From JAJRXR01 sp044439985 (GTDB lineage Bacteria > Planctomycetota > Phycisphaerae > Phycisphaerales > UBA1924): a stretch of DNA of 17,316 nucleotides. Location of the stretch: assembly GCA_044439985.1 (NCBI GenBank), contig JBITAG010000309.1:1-17316 (forward strand). The letters are read 5' to 3'. The stretch's first letter is position 1. Each line of letters begins with the position of its first letter. Positions 1 through 7,617 of this stretch are shown one piece after another. The notes below the pieces were generated by a model that was given only the letters and a program-made list of their open reading frames with translations, was not told where the DNA came from and did no database searches. A program made the position numbers and the translations under genes.

Positions 1-2
1 AC

Positions 3-41
3 GTCAAGCGGTTCAAGGCCGCGGGGCATAGGTTCTTCTGA
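3..41 (+). CDS. Possible C-terminal tail of an upstream gene (partial)
   Basis: The reading frame starting at base 3 runs open to a TGA at 39-41 and would encode a basic, aromatic tail (VKRFKAAGHRFF). It is followed at once by a purine-rich AGGGAGGG stretch (41-48) that looks like a ribosome binding site. The position, just before the run of + strand genes, fits the end of another gene in the same cluster. The fragment is too short to assign a family, and it could be chance. Confidence 0.3.
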   Translation, partial: VKRFKAAGHRFF

Positions 42-52
42 GGGAGGGCGAG

Positions 53-445
53 GTGGCGAGTCGCGAGGTGGCGAGTGGCGGCGTGCAGATCCGGTCGTAT
101 CGGGATCTGGACGTCTGGCAGGTCGGGATGGAGCTGGTGGAAGGGGTGTATCGGTTGAGTGTCGAGTTCCCGGCGGATGAGCGGTTTGGCCTGACGTCGC
201 AGATTCGGCGTGCCGCCATCTCCATCCCATCCAACATCGCTGAGGGGCACGGGCGGGAGTCCACCCAGGACTTCATCCGCTTCCTCCGCGTCGCCCAGGG
301 AAGCCTGAAAGAGGTCGAAACGCAGGCGATCCTGGCGCTGCGACTGGGACAGGCGCCAGAGACACAGGTGGATCAGGTTCTTGCGCTCACGGATCGTTTG
401 GGCCGAATGATCCGGGGCCTTGTCCGTTCACTTCAGAAACGGTGA
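53..445 (+). CDS. Four-helix-bundle protein (TIGR02436 / 23S rRNA IVS-type family)
   Basis: A 130-residue protein with the full hallmark pattern of the TIGR02436 four-helix-bundle family: YRDLDVWQ near residue 15, then ERFGLTSQIRRAAISIPSNIAEG at about 43-65, then FIRFLRVAQGSLKEVETQ at about 74-91. Members are known from intervening sequences in 23S rRNA genes and, more widely, as scattered single genes; their molecular job is not established. The conserved domain begins near residue 13. Residues 1-12 are read from the repeat arm, so GTG at 53, 68 or 83 could each be the start; 53 is chosen because AGGGAGGG (41-48) lies just upstream. The stop overlaps the following GTG by four bases. It has no evident link to polysaccharide synthesis and is most likely a passenger. 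Confidence 0.85.
   Translation: MASREVASGGVQIRSYRDLDVWQVGMELVEGVYRLSVEFPADERFGLTSQIRRAAISIPSNIAEGHGRESTQDFIRFLRVAQGSLKEVETQAILALRLGQAPETQVDQVLALTDRLGRMIRGLVRSLQKR
61..81. repeat. Left arm of inverted repeat
   Basis: This 21-base arm is built from TGGCGAG-like units. It matches the reverse complement of 471-491 at 19 of 21 positions; the two differences are A/G changes. It lies within the first codons of the four-helix-bundle gene and may extend a few bases to the left, where another GGTGGCGAG copy is seen at 52-60. Confidence 0.7.
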
Positions 446-1395
446 CCATGCCTTCTTCCAACTCGCCATCTCGCCACTCGCCATCTCGCGATCTGATCCA
501 CGCCCTCTCCTTCGACATCGAGGACTGGTTTCACATCGTCGAGGTCGCCGCGGTCGAGGACCCCGCCAAGTGGCCGGAGCTGCACGCCAGATCCACGCTC
601 GTCGAGCGCTACACCGACCACATCCTCTCCATCTGCGACAAACACGACGCGAAGGCGACGTTCTTCATGCTCGGATGGGTCGCGGAGCGTCACCCGGCCT
701 TGGTGCGCCGCATCGCCGACGCGGGGCACGAACTCGCCACACACTCGTTCTGGCACCGCAAGGTGTACGACCTCACGCCCGAGGTCTTCGCGGAGGACAT
801 CGCCGAGTCGATCGGCGCCATCCGCGCCGCGCCCGGTCTCTCCGAGATCCCCATCAAGGGTTTCCGCGCTCCGTCGTTCTCCATCACCCCCGGAACCGAG
901 TGGGCTTTCGACGTCCTGCTCGACCAGGGCATCGAGTACGACGCCTCCCTCTTCCCCGCCCCGCGCGGGCACGGGGGGTACGCCTGCCCGCAGGGCTTCC
1001 ACACGCTCACGGCCCCCTCGGGCAGGACCATGCCCGAGCTGCCGATGTCCGTCGCCAGCTACGGGCCCAAGAAGATCTGCTACTCGGGGGGCGGGTACAT
1101 GCGATTGCTCCCTAAACCCATGATCCACTCGGGTGTGAAGCAGGAAGCCGCGGCCGGTCGCCCGACGGTCGTCTACCTTCACCCGCGCGACTTCGCCCCC
1201 GACTGCCCGCGCGTCCCCATGCCCCCCCACCGACGCTTCAAGTGCTACGTGGGCACGAAGACCACCACCTCAAAGCTCGAGTCGCTGCTTAAGACCTACC
1301 GCTGGGACACGTGCCAACGCGTCATCGACCTGGCGATGGGTCGGGAGACGACGAGCCGACCCGCCGACCCCGAGGCCAACGCCCCCGCCGCCTGA
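442..1395 (+). CDS. Polysaccharide deacetylase, DUF3473 / XrtA-system type
   Basis: A cytoplasmic-looking NodB-fold carbohydrate esterase of 317 residues, expected to remove N- or O-acetyl groups from a glycan or its precursor. Visible motifs are SFDIEDWFH (23-31, the catalytic/metal Asp region), HSFWH (101-105, the metal His pair), FRAPSFS (141-147, the RxP motif) and YLHPRDF (245-251, with His247). The C-terminal part, with GGGYMRLLP and RRFKCYVG, matches DUF3473, which is typical of deacetylases in exosortase/PEP-CTERM-linked exopolysaccharide loci. No exosortase is seen here. The GTG start overlaps the previous stop (GTGA); ATG at 448 is an equally possible start. The first ~16 residues (SPSR repeats) derive from the inverted repeat arm, so the original start may have been displaced. 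Two bases separate its stop from the next gene. Confidence 0.9.
   Translation: MTMPSSNSPSRHSPSRDLIHALSFDIEDWFHIVEVAAVEDPAKWPELHARSTLVERYTDHILSICDKHDAKATFFMLGWVAERHPALVRRIADAGHELATHSFWHRKVYDLTPEVFAEDIAESIGAIRAAPGLSEIPIKGFRAPSFSITPGTEWAFDVLLDQGIEYDASLFPAPRGHGGYACPQGFHTLTAPSGRTMPELPMSVASYGPKKICYSGGGYMRLLPKPMIHSGVKQEAAAGRPTVVYLHPRDFAPDCPRVPMPPHRRFKCYVGTKTTTSKLESLLKTYRWDTCQRVIDLAMGRETTSRPADPEANAPAA
471..491. repeat. Right arm of inverted repeat
   Basis: Inverted partner of 61-81 (19/21). A further partial unit (ACTCGCCATC) lies just to the left at 461-470, so the arm is made of about three near-identical units. It encodes the SPSRHSPSRD stretch at the N-terminus of the deacetylase, which is not part of the conserved deacetylase domain. 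Confidence 0.7.
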
Positions 1396-1397
1396 CG

Positions 1398-2297
1398 ATG
1401 ACCTGCACCGACCCCATCATCCTCATCGGCACGCACCGCTCGGGCACGACCTGGCTCGGTGATCTCTTCGGGCGCCACCCGAGCCTGGCCTACTGGGAAG
1501 AGCCGCGCCACGTCTGGACCTGGGGCAACGCCTACACCCCCGACGACGTCCTGACCGAGGCGCACGCCAAGCCGAAGGTCCGGGCGCACATCCGGAAGAC
1601 CTTCGACGCCTTTGTGCGGGAGCAGGGCAAGGCCCGCTTGGTCGAGAAGACGCCGAGCAACACGCTCCGGGTGCGGTTCATCCGGGAGGTCTTCCCCGAG
1701 GCGCGCATGATCATGGTCGTGCGCGACGGGCGCTCCGTCCTCCGCTCAACGGATGAGATCATGTCCGGGGGGGTGCCGATGTCGAAGATCATCGCGCGCG
1801 CCCGCCAGACGCCCCTGCTCGAGTGGCCCGCCTTCGCCTCCCAGGCCGGGGGCGCCCTGCTCCGGAAGGTGACCGGGAAGAAGCTGTCGTACTGGGGCCC
1901 GCGCCCCCCCGGATGGAAGTCGTGGGTCGGCGCGGACCACCCGGACGTCATCCTGGCCCGCCAGTGGGCCGGGTGCATGAACGCCGCGCTGGACGACGCC
2001 GAGGCCCTGGAACGGCGCGGCGCGCCCCCGATCCTGCGCTTCCGGTACGAGGACGTGATGCGCGACCCCGCGCGCGTCATGACCCGCGTCTGCGAGCACT
2101 GCGAGCTGGAGCAGCCGGAGCCGGTGATCGAGCAGGCCGCCCGCTCGGCGGACCCGACCCGGGCGGACAAGTGGCGGGCCCAGCTCGACGAGGCGACGCT
2201 CGAGCGTGTCCGCCCGCACATGGAGCCTGTTCTGGAGCGTCTCGGGTACGCCTGGGAGGCCCCGGGGCCATCGGAGAAGGTTGCGCAGGCCGGCTGA
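1398..2297 (+). CDS. Sulfotransferase family protein (PAPS-dependent, Sulfotransfer_3-like)
   Basis: A 299-residue protein expected to move a sulfuryl group from PAPS to a hydroxyl or amine, here probably on a sugar. The 5'-phosphosulfate loop is GTHRSGTTW (11-19), with Arg14 in the place of the Lys seen in many sulfotransferases. The 3'-phosphate-binding strand is MVVRDGRSVLRS (106-117). No signal peptide or membrane segment is evident, so it should act in the cytoplasm, where PAPS is available. It starts two bases after the deacetylase stop. It shares little visible sequence outside the PAPS motifs with the second sulfotransferase (8840-9739), so the two probably have different acceptors. 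The acceptor is not deducible from sequence. Confidence 0.88.
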   Translation: MTCTDPIILIGTHRSGTTWLGDLFGRHPSLAYWEEPRHVWTWGNAYTPDDVLTEAHAKPKVRAHIRKTFDAFVREQGKARLVEKTPSNTLRVRFIREVFPEARMIMVVRDGRSVLRSTDEIMSGGVPMSKIIARARQTPLLEWPAFASQAGGALLRKVTGKKLSYWGPRPPGWKSWVGADHPDVILARQWAGCMNAALDDAEALERRGAPPILRFRYEDVMRDPARVMTRVCEHCELEQPEPVIEQAARSADPTRADKWRAQLDEATLERVRPHMEPVLERLGYAWEAPGPSEKVAQAG

Positions 2298-2321
2298 CCG
2301 CCCGCCCCGCATCGCTAGGAT
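2293..2321 (+). promoter_or_regulatory. Possible sigma-70-like promoter before the acetyltransferase genes
   Basis: GCTGAC (2293-2298) and TAGGAT (2316-2321) are 17 bases apart, about 40 bp ahead of the ATG at 2364. This is one of the few gaps in an otherwise tightly packed gene run, so an internal promoter is reasonable. The match is partial and was judged by eye in GC-rich DNA. Confidence 0.25.
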
Positions 2322-2363
2322 GGACTCATCGAGAGCCCCCGAGGGGTCGAAGAAAGCAGTCTG

Positions 2364-3032
2364 ATGGCCGATACCGCGACGACAACCCCGCCGAACACCG
2401 AGCCGCACGGCCCGACCACCAGCGTCGGACCGGCCGAGTCGGCGACCGCGCGGGCCACCATCCTGAGCCGCAAGACCCCCTGGACGCTCAAAGAGAACAT
2501 CGCCCGGGTGATGTGGATGACCTTCGGCGCCGTGGCGTGGAAGCTGCTTCCCCCCGCCCGGTCGACGCTCATCCGCCTCTTCGGGGGCAAGGTGGGGCGG
2601 GCCTGTCGCTTCGGGTCGCGCGTCGAGGTGACGATCCCCTGGAACGTGACCATCGGGGACAACGTGCGCGTGCGCGAGGGGGCGATCATCTACTCCCTCG
2701 GTCCGATCACGATCGGGGACCACTGCGTCCTGGACAGCCGGGCGCACCTGTGCGCCGGCACGCACGACATGACCGACCCGACCTTCCCTCTGGTCAAGCC
2801 CCCGATCACGCTCGGGAAGCGTTGCTTCATCGGGATCGACGCGTACGTCGCGCCCGACGTGGAGCTGGGGGACGACTGCCGGGTCTGGCCCCGCACGAGC
2901 GTCTACAAGAGCGCCCCCGAGGGGACCTGCCTGAAGGGCAACCCCGCGCGTCCGATCGATCCGGAGCAGGAGCGCGAGGCGGAGGCGGCGCTCGCCGCCC
3001 GCGACCGTCAGGTCGGGAGCCCCTCGGCGTGA
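2364..3032 (+). CDS. WcaF-like hexapeptide-repeat acyltransferase 1
   Basis: A 222-residue left-handed beta-helix acyltransferase, presumably using acetyl-CoA to O-acetylate a sugar. After a ~45-residue, Ala/Thr/Pro-rich N-terminal extension comes a hydrophobic stretch, then hexapeptide repeats from about residue 85. These include WNVTIGDN (93-100), the region around the likely catalytic His134 in AGTHDMTDP, and ITLGKRCFIG (148-157). The end (KGNPARPI) is typical of the family's C-terminal turn. The ATG is preceded by AGAAAG (2351-2356). It is the first of three consecutive, clearly related genes; it differs most, having a longer N-terminus and a different last third. Its stop overlaps the next start (GTGA). 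Confidence 0.88.
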   Translation: MADTATTTPPNTEPHGPTTSVGPAESATARATILSRKTPWTLKENIARVMWMTFGAVAWKLLPPARSTLIRLFGGKVGRACRFGSRVEVTIPWNVTIGDNVRVREGAIIYSLGPITIGDHCVLDSRAHLCAGTHDMTDPTFPLVKPPITLGKRCFIGIDAYVAPDVELGDDCRVWPRTSVYKSAPEGTCLKGNPARPIDPEQEREAEAALAARDRQVGSPSA

Positions 3033-3634
3033 AGATCCGACGCCCGAACGACGCCTCGCGCCACCCGCGCGCCCAGCTCCCCGGACACCGCAAGGGGGAT
3101 CCCTTCATCCGCCGGGTCCTCTGGGGCCTGCTCGGGCGCCATATCTGCCGCTTCTCCTTCCACAACTGGTACGCGCTGCGCCGGCTCGTGCTCGCGGCGT
3201 TCGGCGCCGAGATCCACCCGAGCGCCAAGATCCGGCGCACCGCCCGCATCGACTGCCCCTGGAACCTCACCATGGGCGAGCTGAGCGCCCTGGGTGACCA
3301 CGCGACCATCACCGCCCGCGCCCCCGTGCGTGTCGGCTCGAGCTGCACACTCAGCCAGCACACCAAGATCTTCACCCAGGCCCACGACCCCCTCGACCCG
3401 GACTTCCAGATCTACACCGCCCCGGTCACCATCCAGGATGACGCCTGGATCGCCGCCGATGTGGTCGTCATGCCCGGCGTGACGATCGGCGAGGGCGTGG
3501 TCGTCGGCGCACGCTCCTTCGTGGACCGCTCGCTCAGGCCCTGGCAGATCGCCGCGGGCGAGCCCGCGACCGAACGACGGAAGCGCCCGTTCATGGGGCG
3601 CCAGGGCGCCGAAACCGAGCCCGTCGCGGCGTAA
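3029..3634 (+). CDS. WcaF-like hexapeptide-repeat acyltransferase 2
   Basis: A 201-residue acyltransferase of the colanic-acid WcaF/NodL-like type. The family layout is clear: an N-terminal amphipathic region (VLWGLLGRHICRFSFHNWY, 30-48), CPWNLTMGE (76-84), the active-site-like QAHDPLDPDF (117-126, His119), then WIAADVVVMPGVTIGEGVVVGA in the beta-helix. The C-terminal turn reads AAGEPA in place of the common AGxPAK. The GTG start at 3029 overlaps the preceding TGA by four bases, and no better upstream start exists without a long overlap. It is closest by eye to the third acyltransferase (shared WGL...RFS, PWNLTMG and WVAAD/WIAAD blocks), suggesting a tandem duplication that has since diverged. 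Confidence 0.88.
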   Translation: MKIRRPNDASRHPRAQLPGHRKGDPFIRRVLWGLLGRHICRFSFHNWYALRRLVLAAFGAEIHPSAKIRRTARIDCPWNLTMGELSALGDHATITARAPVRVGSSCTLSQHTKIFTQAHDPLDPDFQIYTAPVTIQDDAWIAADVVVMPGVTIGEGVVVGARSFVDRSLRPWQIAAGEPATERRKRPFMGRQGAETEPVAA

Positions 3635-3644
3635 GGGGGAGCGC

Positions 3645-4220
3645 GTGCCTGAGACCTCCAACGCCTCCCGGATGCGCACGGAAGACAAGCCACACCCGCA
3701 CTCGGTGGCCAACCGCGCCGCCCGCGTGCTCTGGGGCCTCGTCCAGGCCACACTCTTCCGCTTCAGCCCGCGCCCCCTCTACCCGTGGCGCGCCCTCCTC
3801 GTGCGCCTCTTCGGCGCCGACGTCCCCATGTCTGCCCGCATCGGTCCCCGCGCCACCATCTGGGGGCCCTGGAACCTCACCATGGGGCATCGCGCCACGA
3901 TCGCCGACGGCGTGGACTGCTACTGCGTCGCCCCCGTCTCGATCGGCGCCCGCACCACCGTCAGCCAGTACACCTACCTCTGCGCCGCCACGCACGACTT
4001 CGAGGACCCCCGCTTCCCCCTCCAGCCCCGGCCCATCTCGATCGGCGCCGACGCCTGGGTCGCGGCGGACGTCTTCGTCGGGCCCGGCGTCACCATCGGC
4101 GACGGGGTGGTGGTCGGCGCCCGCAGCGCCGTCTTCTCCGATCTTCCCCCCTGGAAGGTGTGCGCCGGCACGCCCGCCAAGCCCGTGCGTGATCGGGTGC
4201 TGCGCGAGTCCGACGCGTGA
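3645..4220 (+). CDS. WcaF-like hexapeptide-repeat acyltransferase 3
   Basis: A 191-residue acyltransferase and the best WcaF match of the three. It has GPWNLTMGHRATIADG (74-89), SQYTYLCAATHDFEDP (107-122, likely catalytic His117), WVAADVFVGPGVTIGDGVVVGA and a canonical VCAGTPAKPV end. The GTG start has a good ribosome binding site (AAGGGGGAG, 3633-3641), partly formed from the previous stop codon. It probably O-acetylates a sugar of the locus' glycan, on a position different from those of its two neighbours. The stop overlaps the next GTG start. Confidence 0.9.
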   Translation: MPETSNASRMRTEDKPHPHSVANRAARVLWGLVQATLFRFSPRPLYPWRALLVRLFGADVPMSARIGPRATIWGPWNLTMGHRATIADGVDCYCVAPVSIGARTTVSQYTYLCAATHDFEDPRFPLQPRPISIGADAWVAADVFVGPGVTIGDGVVVGARSAVFSDLPPWKVCAGTPAKPVRDRVLRESDA

Positions 4221-5536
4221 GGGTCGAACACCTCCAACCCCGCCTGGTCTCCCCCCGCGACGACTGGCACACCTGGTTCGGGTACTACGACACCTGCCCC
4301 TGGTCGAGCGACGCCTCGCGCCTCCTCGCCCATCGCGCCCGGTTCTGCGACCGCTTCCCCCGCCCCGATGACGCCTGCGAGATCGGGTTCATCGAAGGGT
4401 GGGAGACCGACGACCCGCATTTCGTCACGCTCGCCAAGTCCACCGCCTGGAACTGGCAGCAGGGCGCCCGGCTCCAGTGGGCGACGATCGATGGCGCCGA
4501 GCGCCTCGTCTTCAACGATCGGCGCGATGGTCGCCCGGTCGGCGTGATCCTGAACACCGACGGGTCCGAGCACCGCCTCCTCGAGCACCCGGTCTACGCC
4601 CTCGCCCCCGACGCCTCCGCCGGGCTCACGCTCGACTTCGGGCGGCTCTCGCGCCTCCGTCCGGAGTACGGGCTGCCGGGCGTCGAGGACCCGCACGCCG
4701 ACGACCCGGCGCCCGACGGCGCGGGCGTCTTCGCCCTAGACCTGCAGACCGGGGCGCGTCGCCTGATCGTGAGCATCGCCTCGCTCGACGCGCACGTTGC
4801 CCCCGGCGCGTCCTCCCCCGCCGGGGGATCGCTCCACCAGCACGTCAACCACCTCATGTTCAACCCCTCGGGGACGCGTTTCTGCTTCATGCACCGCTTC
4901 CAGCGTCCCGACGGCATCCTCCACTCCCGCCTGTTCACCTCCGATCTGGCGGGCGCCGACGTTCGCCTGCTCTTCGAGGGGATGGTCAGCCACTACGACT
5001 GGCGCGACGACGAGACGATCCTCGCCTGGGCGGGCAAACGGTCGCTCCTGGGCGGGGCGTCGGACGGGGGGCGGTCGCCGATGAAGCTGGCGATGACGAT
5101 GGCGCGCCGGACCCTCAAGCCGATCTATTACGCCCTGGGCAAGCCGCGCGTCCTGATGAACAAAGTCCTGAAGGATTCGTACCTGTTGATCCGGGACGCC
5201 GAAGGGGCGCCCACCGAGACCTTCGCCAGGGGCGAGCTGATGACCGACGGGCACTGCACCTTCAGCCGGGGGGGGGAGTCCTCTCCGGGGCGCTGGGTCC
5301 TGACCGACGGCTACCCTGACCTGAAGAGCCGCCAGCCGCTCTTTCTGTGGGACACCGCCAGGGACGCGGGCGTCGAGATCGCCCGCCTGGAGACCCCGAG
5401 AGCCCTCGACGGGGAGGTCCGCGTGGACCTGCACCCCCGATTCAGCCGAGATTCCCGCCTGGTCTGCGTCGATTCGGCCATGGACGGGGGCAGACGCCTC
5501 TACGTGTTTGACGTTTCCTCGATCACGGCCGGATAA
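4217..5536 (+). CDS. Beta-propeller protein, TolB/oligogalacturonate-lyase-like; function unknown
   Basis: A 439-residue protein without a signal peptide. Repeated blade-like segments with SPDG-type turns are visible: APDASAGLTLDF (~130), MFNPSGTRFCFMHRF (~214-228), CTFSRGG...WVLTDGYPD (~347-368) and PRFSRDSRLVCVDS (~407-420). These are typical of WD40/TolB-type beta-propellers. His-rich spots fall where blades face the central channel: HQHVNH (207-212), SHYDW (258-262), DGHCTF (344-349) and LHPRF (405-409). Family 22 oligogalacturonate lyases, also seven-bladed propellers, bind a metal through three His and one Gln; the resemblance is suggestive only. Its place inside a glycan locus, coupled by overlap to an acetyltransferase gene, suggests a role in sensing, editing or recycling the glycan. 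I do not recognise a named family with certainty. Confidence 0.7.
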   Translation: MRVEHLQPRLVSPRDDWHTWFGYYDTCPWSSDASRLLAHRARFCDRFPRPDDACEIGFIEGWETDDPHFVTLAKSTAWNWQQGARLQWATIDGAERLVFNDRRDGRPVGVILNTDGSEHRLLEHPVYALAPDASAGLTLDFGRLSRLRPEYGLPGVEDPHADDPAPDGAGVFALDLQTGARRLIVSIASLDAHVAPGASSPAGGSLHQHVNHLMFNPSGTRFCFMHRFQRPDGILHSRLFTSDLAGADVRLLFEGMVSHYDWRDDETILAWAGKRSLLGGASDGGRSPMKLAMTMARRTLKPIYYALGKPRVLMNKVLKDSYLLIRDAEGAPTETFARGELMTDGHCTFSRGGESSPGRWVLTDGYPDLKSRQPLFLWDTARDAGVEIARLETPRALDGEVRVDLHPRFSRDSRLVCVDSAMDGGRRLYVFDVSSITAG

Positions 5537-5589
5537 TTGCCGACCTTTCACCCGCACGAACCCCACATCAGGACAACACCCAAACACGC

Positions 5590-6423
5590 ATGTCCGTCTC
5601 CATCTTCATCCAGACGCTCAACGAGGAGCAGAACCTGCCCAGCTGCCTCGACTCCGTCGCGTGGTCGGACGACATCGTCGTTCTCGACTCGCTCTCGACG
5701 GACCGGACCGAGCAGGTCTGCCGCGAGCGGGGGGTGCGGTTCTTTGCGCGCGAGTACGACGGGCGTGGCGCCCACCAGAACTGGGCGATGAACAACATCG
5801 AGTTCAAGCACAAGTGGGTCTTCTACCTCGACGCCGACGAGCACATGACCCCCGAACTCCGCGCCGAGATCGAGAAGATCGCCTCCGACCCGGAGGAGAG
5901 GCGTGTCGCGTTCTTCTGCGGGCGAAAGAACATGTTTCGGGGGAAGTGGCTGCGCTTCTCGATGCCCCCGGGGTACATCATGCGGTTCTTCCGCCCCGAC
6001 TCGATCCGCTTTGAGCGGATGGTCAACCCCACCCCGCACATCGACGGGCCGCACGGGTACCTCAAGAACCACTTCATCCACTACAACTTCTCGAAGGGCA
6101 TCACCGAGTGGCTCGAACGCCACAACCGGTACTCCACCTACGAGGCGATCGAGCAGTCCCGCGCCATGAAGGAACGCGGCGTCACCTGGTCCAACCTGTT
6201 CTCCTCCGACGCCAACACCCGACGGCTGGAACTCAAGAACCTCTCCTTCAGGCTCCCCTTCCGCCCGACGCTCAAGTTCATCATGCTCTACGTCTTCAAG
6301 CTCGGCTTCCTCGACGGTCGGGCCGGGTACACCTACTGCCGCCTGCAGTCGATGTACGAGCAGCAGATCTGCCTGAAGATGAAGGAGATGGCCCGGGCCG
6401 AGCGCGGCCTGGCGCCGAGCTGA
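5590..6423 (+). CDS. Glycosyltransferase family 2 (WaaE/KdtX-like)
   Basis: A 277-residue GT-A fold enzyme that should transfer a sugar from a nucleotide-sugar to a lipid-linked acceptor on the cytoplasmic face. It opens with VSIFIQTLNEEQNLPSCLDSV, followed by DDIVVLDSLSTDRTEQV (27-43, nucleotide binding) and the metal-binding FYLDADEHMTPEL (78-90, DxD at 81-83). The layout (short, ending in an aromatic and basic C-terminal segment with FRPTLKFIMLYVFKLGFLDG) resembles LPS-core WaaE-type beta-glucosyltransferases. A 53-bp gap with AGGA at 5571-5574 precedes the ATG. Confidence 0.9.
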   Translation: MSVSIFIQTLNEEQNLPSCLDSVAWSDDIVVLDSLSTDRTEQVCRERGVRFFAREYDGRGAHQNWAMNNIEFKHKWVFYLDADEHMTPELRAEIEKIASDPEERRVAFFCGRKNMFRGKWLRFSMPPGYIMRFFRPDSIRFERMVNPTPHIDGPHGYLKNHFIHYNFSKGITEWLERHNRYSTYEAIEQSRAMKERGVTWSNLFSSDANTRRLELKNLSFRLPFRPTLKFIMLYVFKLGFLDGRAGYTYCRLQSMYEQQICLKMKEMARAERGLAPS

Positions 6424-6426
6424 CCC

Positions 6427-7617
6427 GTGCGCATCGTCCACTACCTCCAACGCATCGACCTCGAGGAAGGCGGCGTCGTCCGGGCCGTGCTCGACATGGG
6501 CGCGCTCCAGGCCAGCGGCTCGCGCCAAGTCACCCTCCTCACCCACGACGCCCCCGACGCCCCCGAGGCCTGGAAAGCGGGCGAGCCCGGCGCCCCCCGC
6601 CTCGAGATCGTCCCCCCCCCGAGCCGGCCCCTCGGCCTCTTCTCCAAGGCCCAGCTCCGCGCCCTGGAGCCGGTCATCCGGGACGCCGACGTGCTCCACC
6701 TGCACGCCTGCTGGACCAGCGCCAACAACCAGCTCGCGAGCATGGCCCGCCGGCTGGGCGTGCCCTACGTCCTCTCCATGCACGGCATGCTCGACGACTG
6801 GTGCATGGCCCAGAAGACCCCCAAGAAGAAGCTCTACCTCGCCATCACGGGGCGCAAGACCCTCGAGCACGCCGCCTTCGTCCACTCCACCGCCGAGGCG
6901 GAACTCGCCCAGAGCAAGAAATGGTTCCCCAGGGGGCGCGGACGCATCGTGCCCCTCGTCTTCGATCTCGAGCCCTACCGGAATCTCCCCGGACCGGGGA
7001 TTGCCGACGCGCACTTCGGCCCCGACGGCACGGGCGACATCGACCCGGGCAAGCCTGTCCTCCTCTTCCTCTCCCGCGTCCATCCCAAGAAGGGGCTCGA
7101 GCACCTCATCGGCGCCACCGCCCTGCTCAAGGCGCGGGGCGTCCCCTGCCGCACCCTCATCGCGGGCACGGGCGACGACGAGTACCTCGGGCGCATGAGA
7201 GCCCTCGCCGACGAGCGCGGGGTCGGCGACGACGTCCGCTTCCTCGGCATGGTCACGGGTGAACTCAAGACCTCCCTCTTCGAGCGGGCGGACGTCTTCG
7301 CCCTTCCCACCAGCCAGGAGAACTGGGGGTTCGTGCTCACCGAGGCGCTCGCCTGCCAGACGCCCGTCGTGACGACCAAGGCCGTGGACATCTGGCCCGA
7401 ACTGGAAGAATCGGGGGGCGCGCTGCTCGCCGACCAGAGCGAGAGCGCCTTCGCCGACGCGATCAACACCCTGCTGGGCGACGACGAGCGCCGGGCGAGC
7501 ATGGGCGCGTCCGGGCGGAAGTGGATCCTCGAGACCCTCGATCCCGCGGCGGTCGCGGACCGTTACGAATCGATGTACGCCGACGCCATCGCCATGGCCA
7601 AGGAGACCGCGCGATGA
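6427..7617 (+). CDS. Glycosyltransferase family 4 (GT-B)
   Basis: A 396-residue GT-B glycosyltransferase. The N-terminal acceptor domain contains VLHLHACW (89-96) and SMHGMLDDW (117-125). The C-terminal donor domain has FLSRVHPKKGLEHLI (214-228) and the retaining GT4 E-x7-E pair Glu298/Glu306 in SQENWGFVLTEAL. It begins with GTG three bases after the previous stop and ends in a four-base ATGA overlap with the next gene. The donor and acceptor sugars cannot be told from sequence. It should add one residue of the repeat unit in the cytoplasm. Confidence 0.92.
   Translation: MRIVHYLQRIDLEEGGVVRAVLDMGALQASGSRQVTLLTHDAPDAPEAWKAGEPGAPRLEIVPPPSRPLGLFSKAQLRALEPVIRDADVLHLHACWTSANNQLASMARRLGVPYVLSMHGMLDDWCMAQKTPKKKLYLAITGRKTLEHAAFVHSTAEAELAQSKKWFPRGRGRIVPLVFDLEPYRNLPGPGIADAHFGPDGTGDIDPGKPVLLFLSRVHPKKGLEHLIGATALLKARGVPCRTLIAGTGDDEYLGRMRALADERGVGDDVRFLGMVTGELKTSLFERADVFALPTSQENWGFVLTEALACQTPVVTTKAVDIWPELEESGGALLADQSESAFADAINTLLGDDERRASMGASGRKWILETLDPAAVADRYESMYADAIAMAKETAR

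Larger units (their letters stand above)
50..491. mobile_element. Candidate small inserted element carrying a four-helix-bundle gene
   Basis: A single small gene (53-445) is bracketed by inverted copies of a TGGCGAG-based repeat, 61-81 on the left and 471-491 on the right, with 19 of 21 bases matching when one arm is reverse-complemented. The element sits between a possible upstream gene end (41) and the conserved part of the deacetylase (from about 493). Both flanking reading frames take their first residues from the repeat arms. No transposase or target-site duplication was identified, so mobility is an inference; the arms are what is seen. Confidence 0.4.

Noticed and set aside
442..1395. 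Assigning the locus to the exosortase/PEP-CTERM system from the deacetylase type
   Set aside because: No exosortase and no protein with a PEP-CTERM tail is present in the window. The DUF3473 type alone is not sufficient.
1823..3028. A long N-terminal extension of the second acetyltransferase frame
   Set aside because: The frame is open far upstream but overlaps two real genes and has no family match. The GTG at 3029 fits both the domain start and the four-base overlap pattern.
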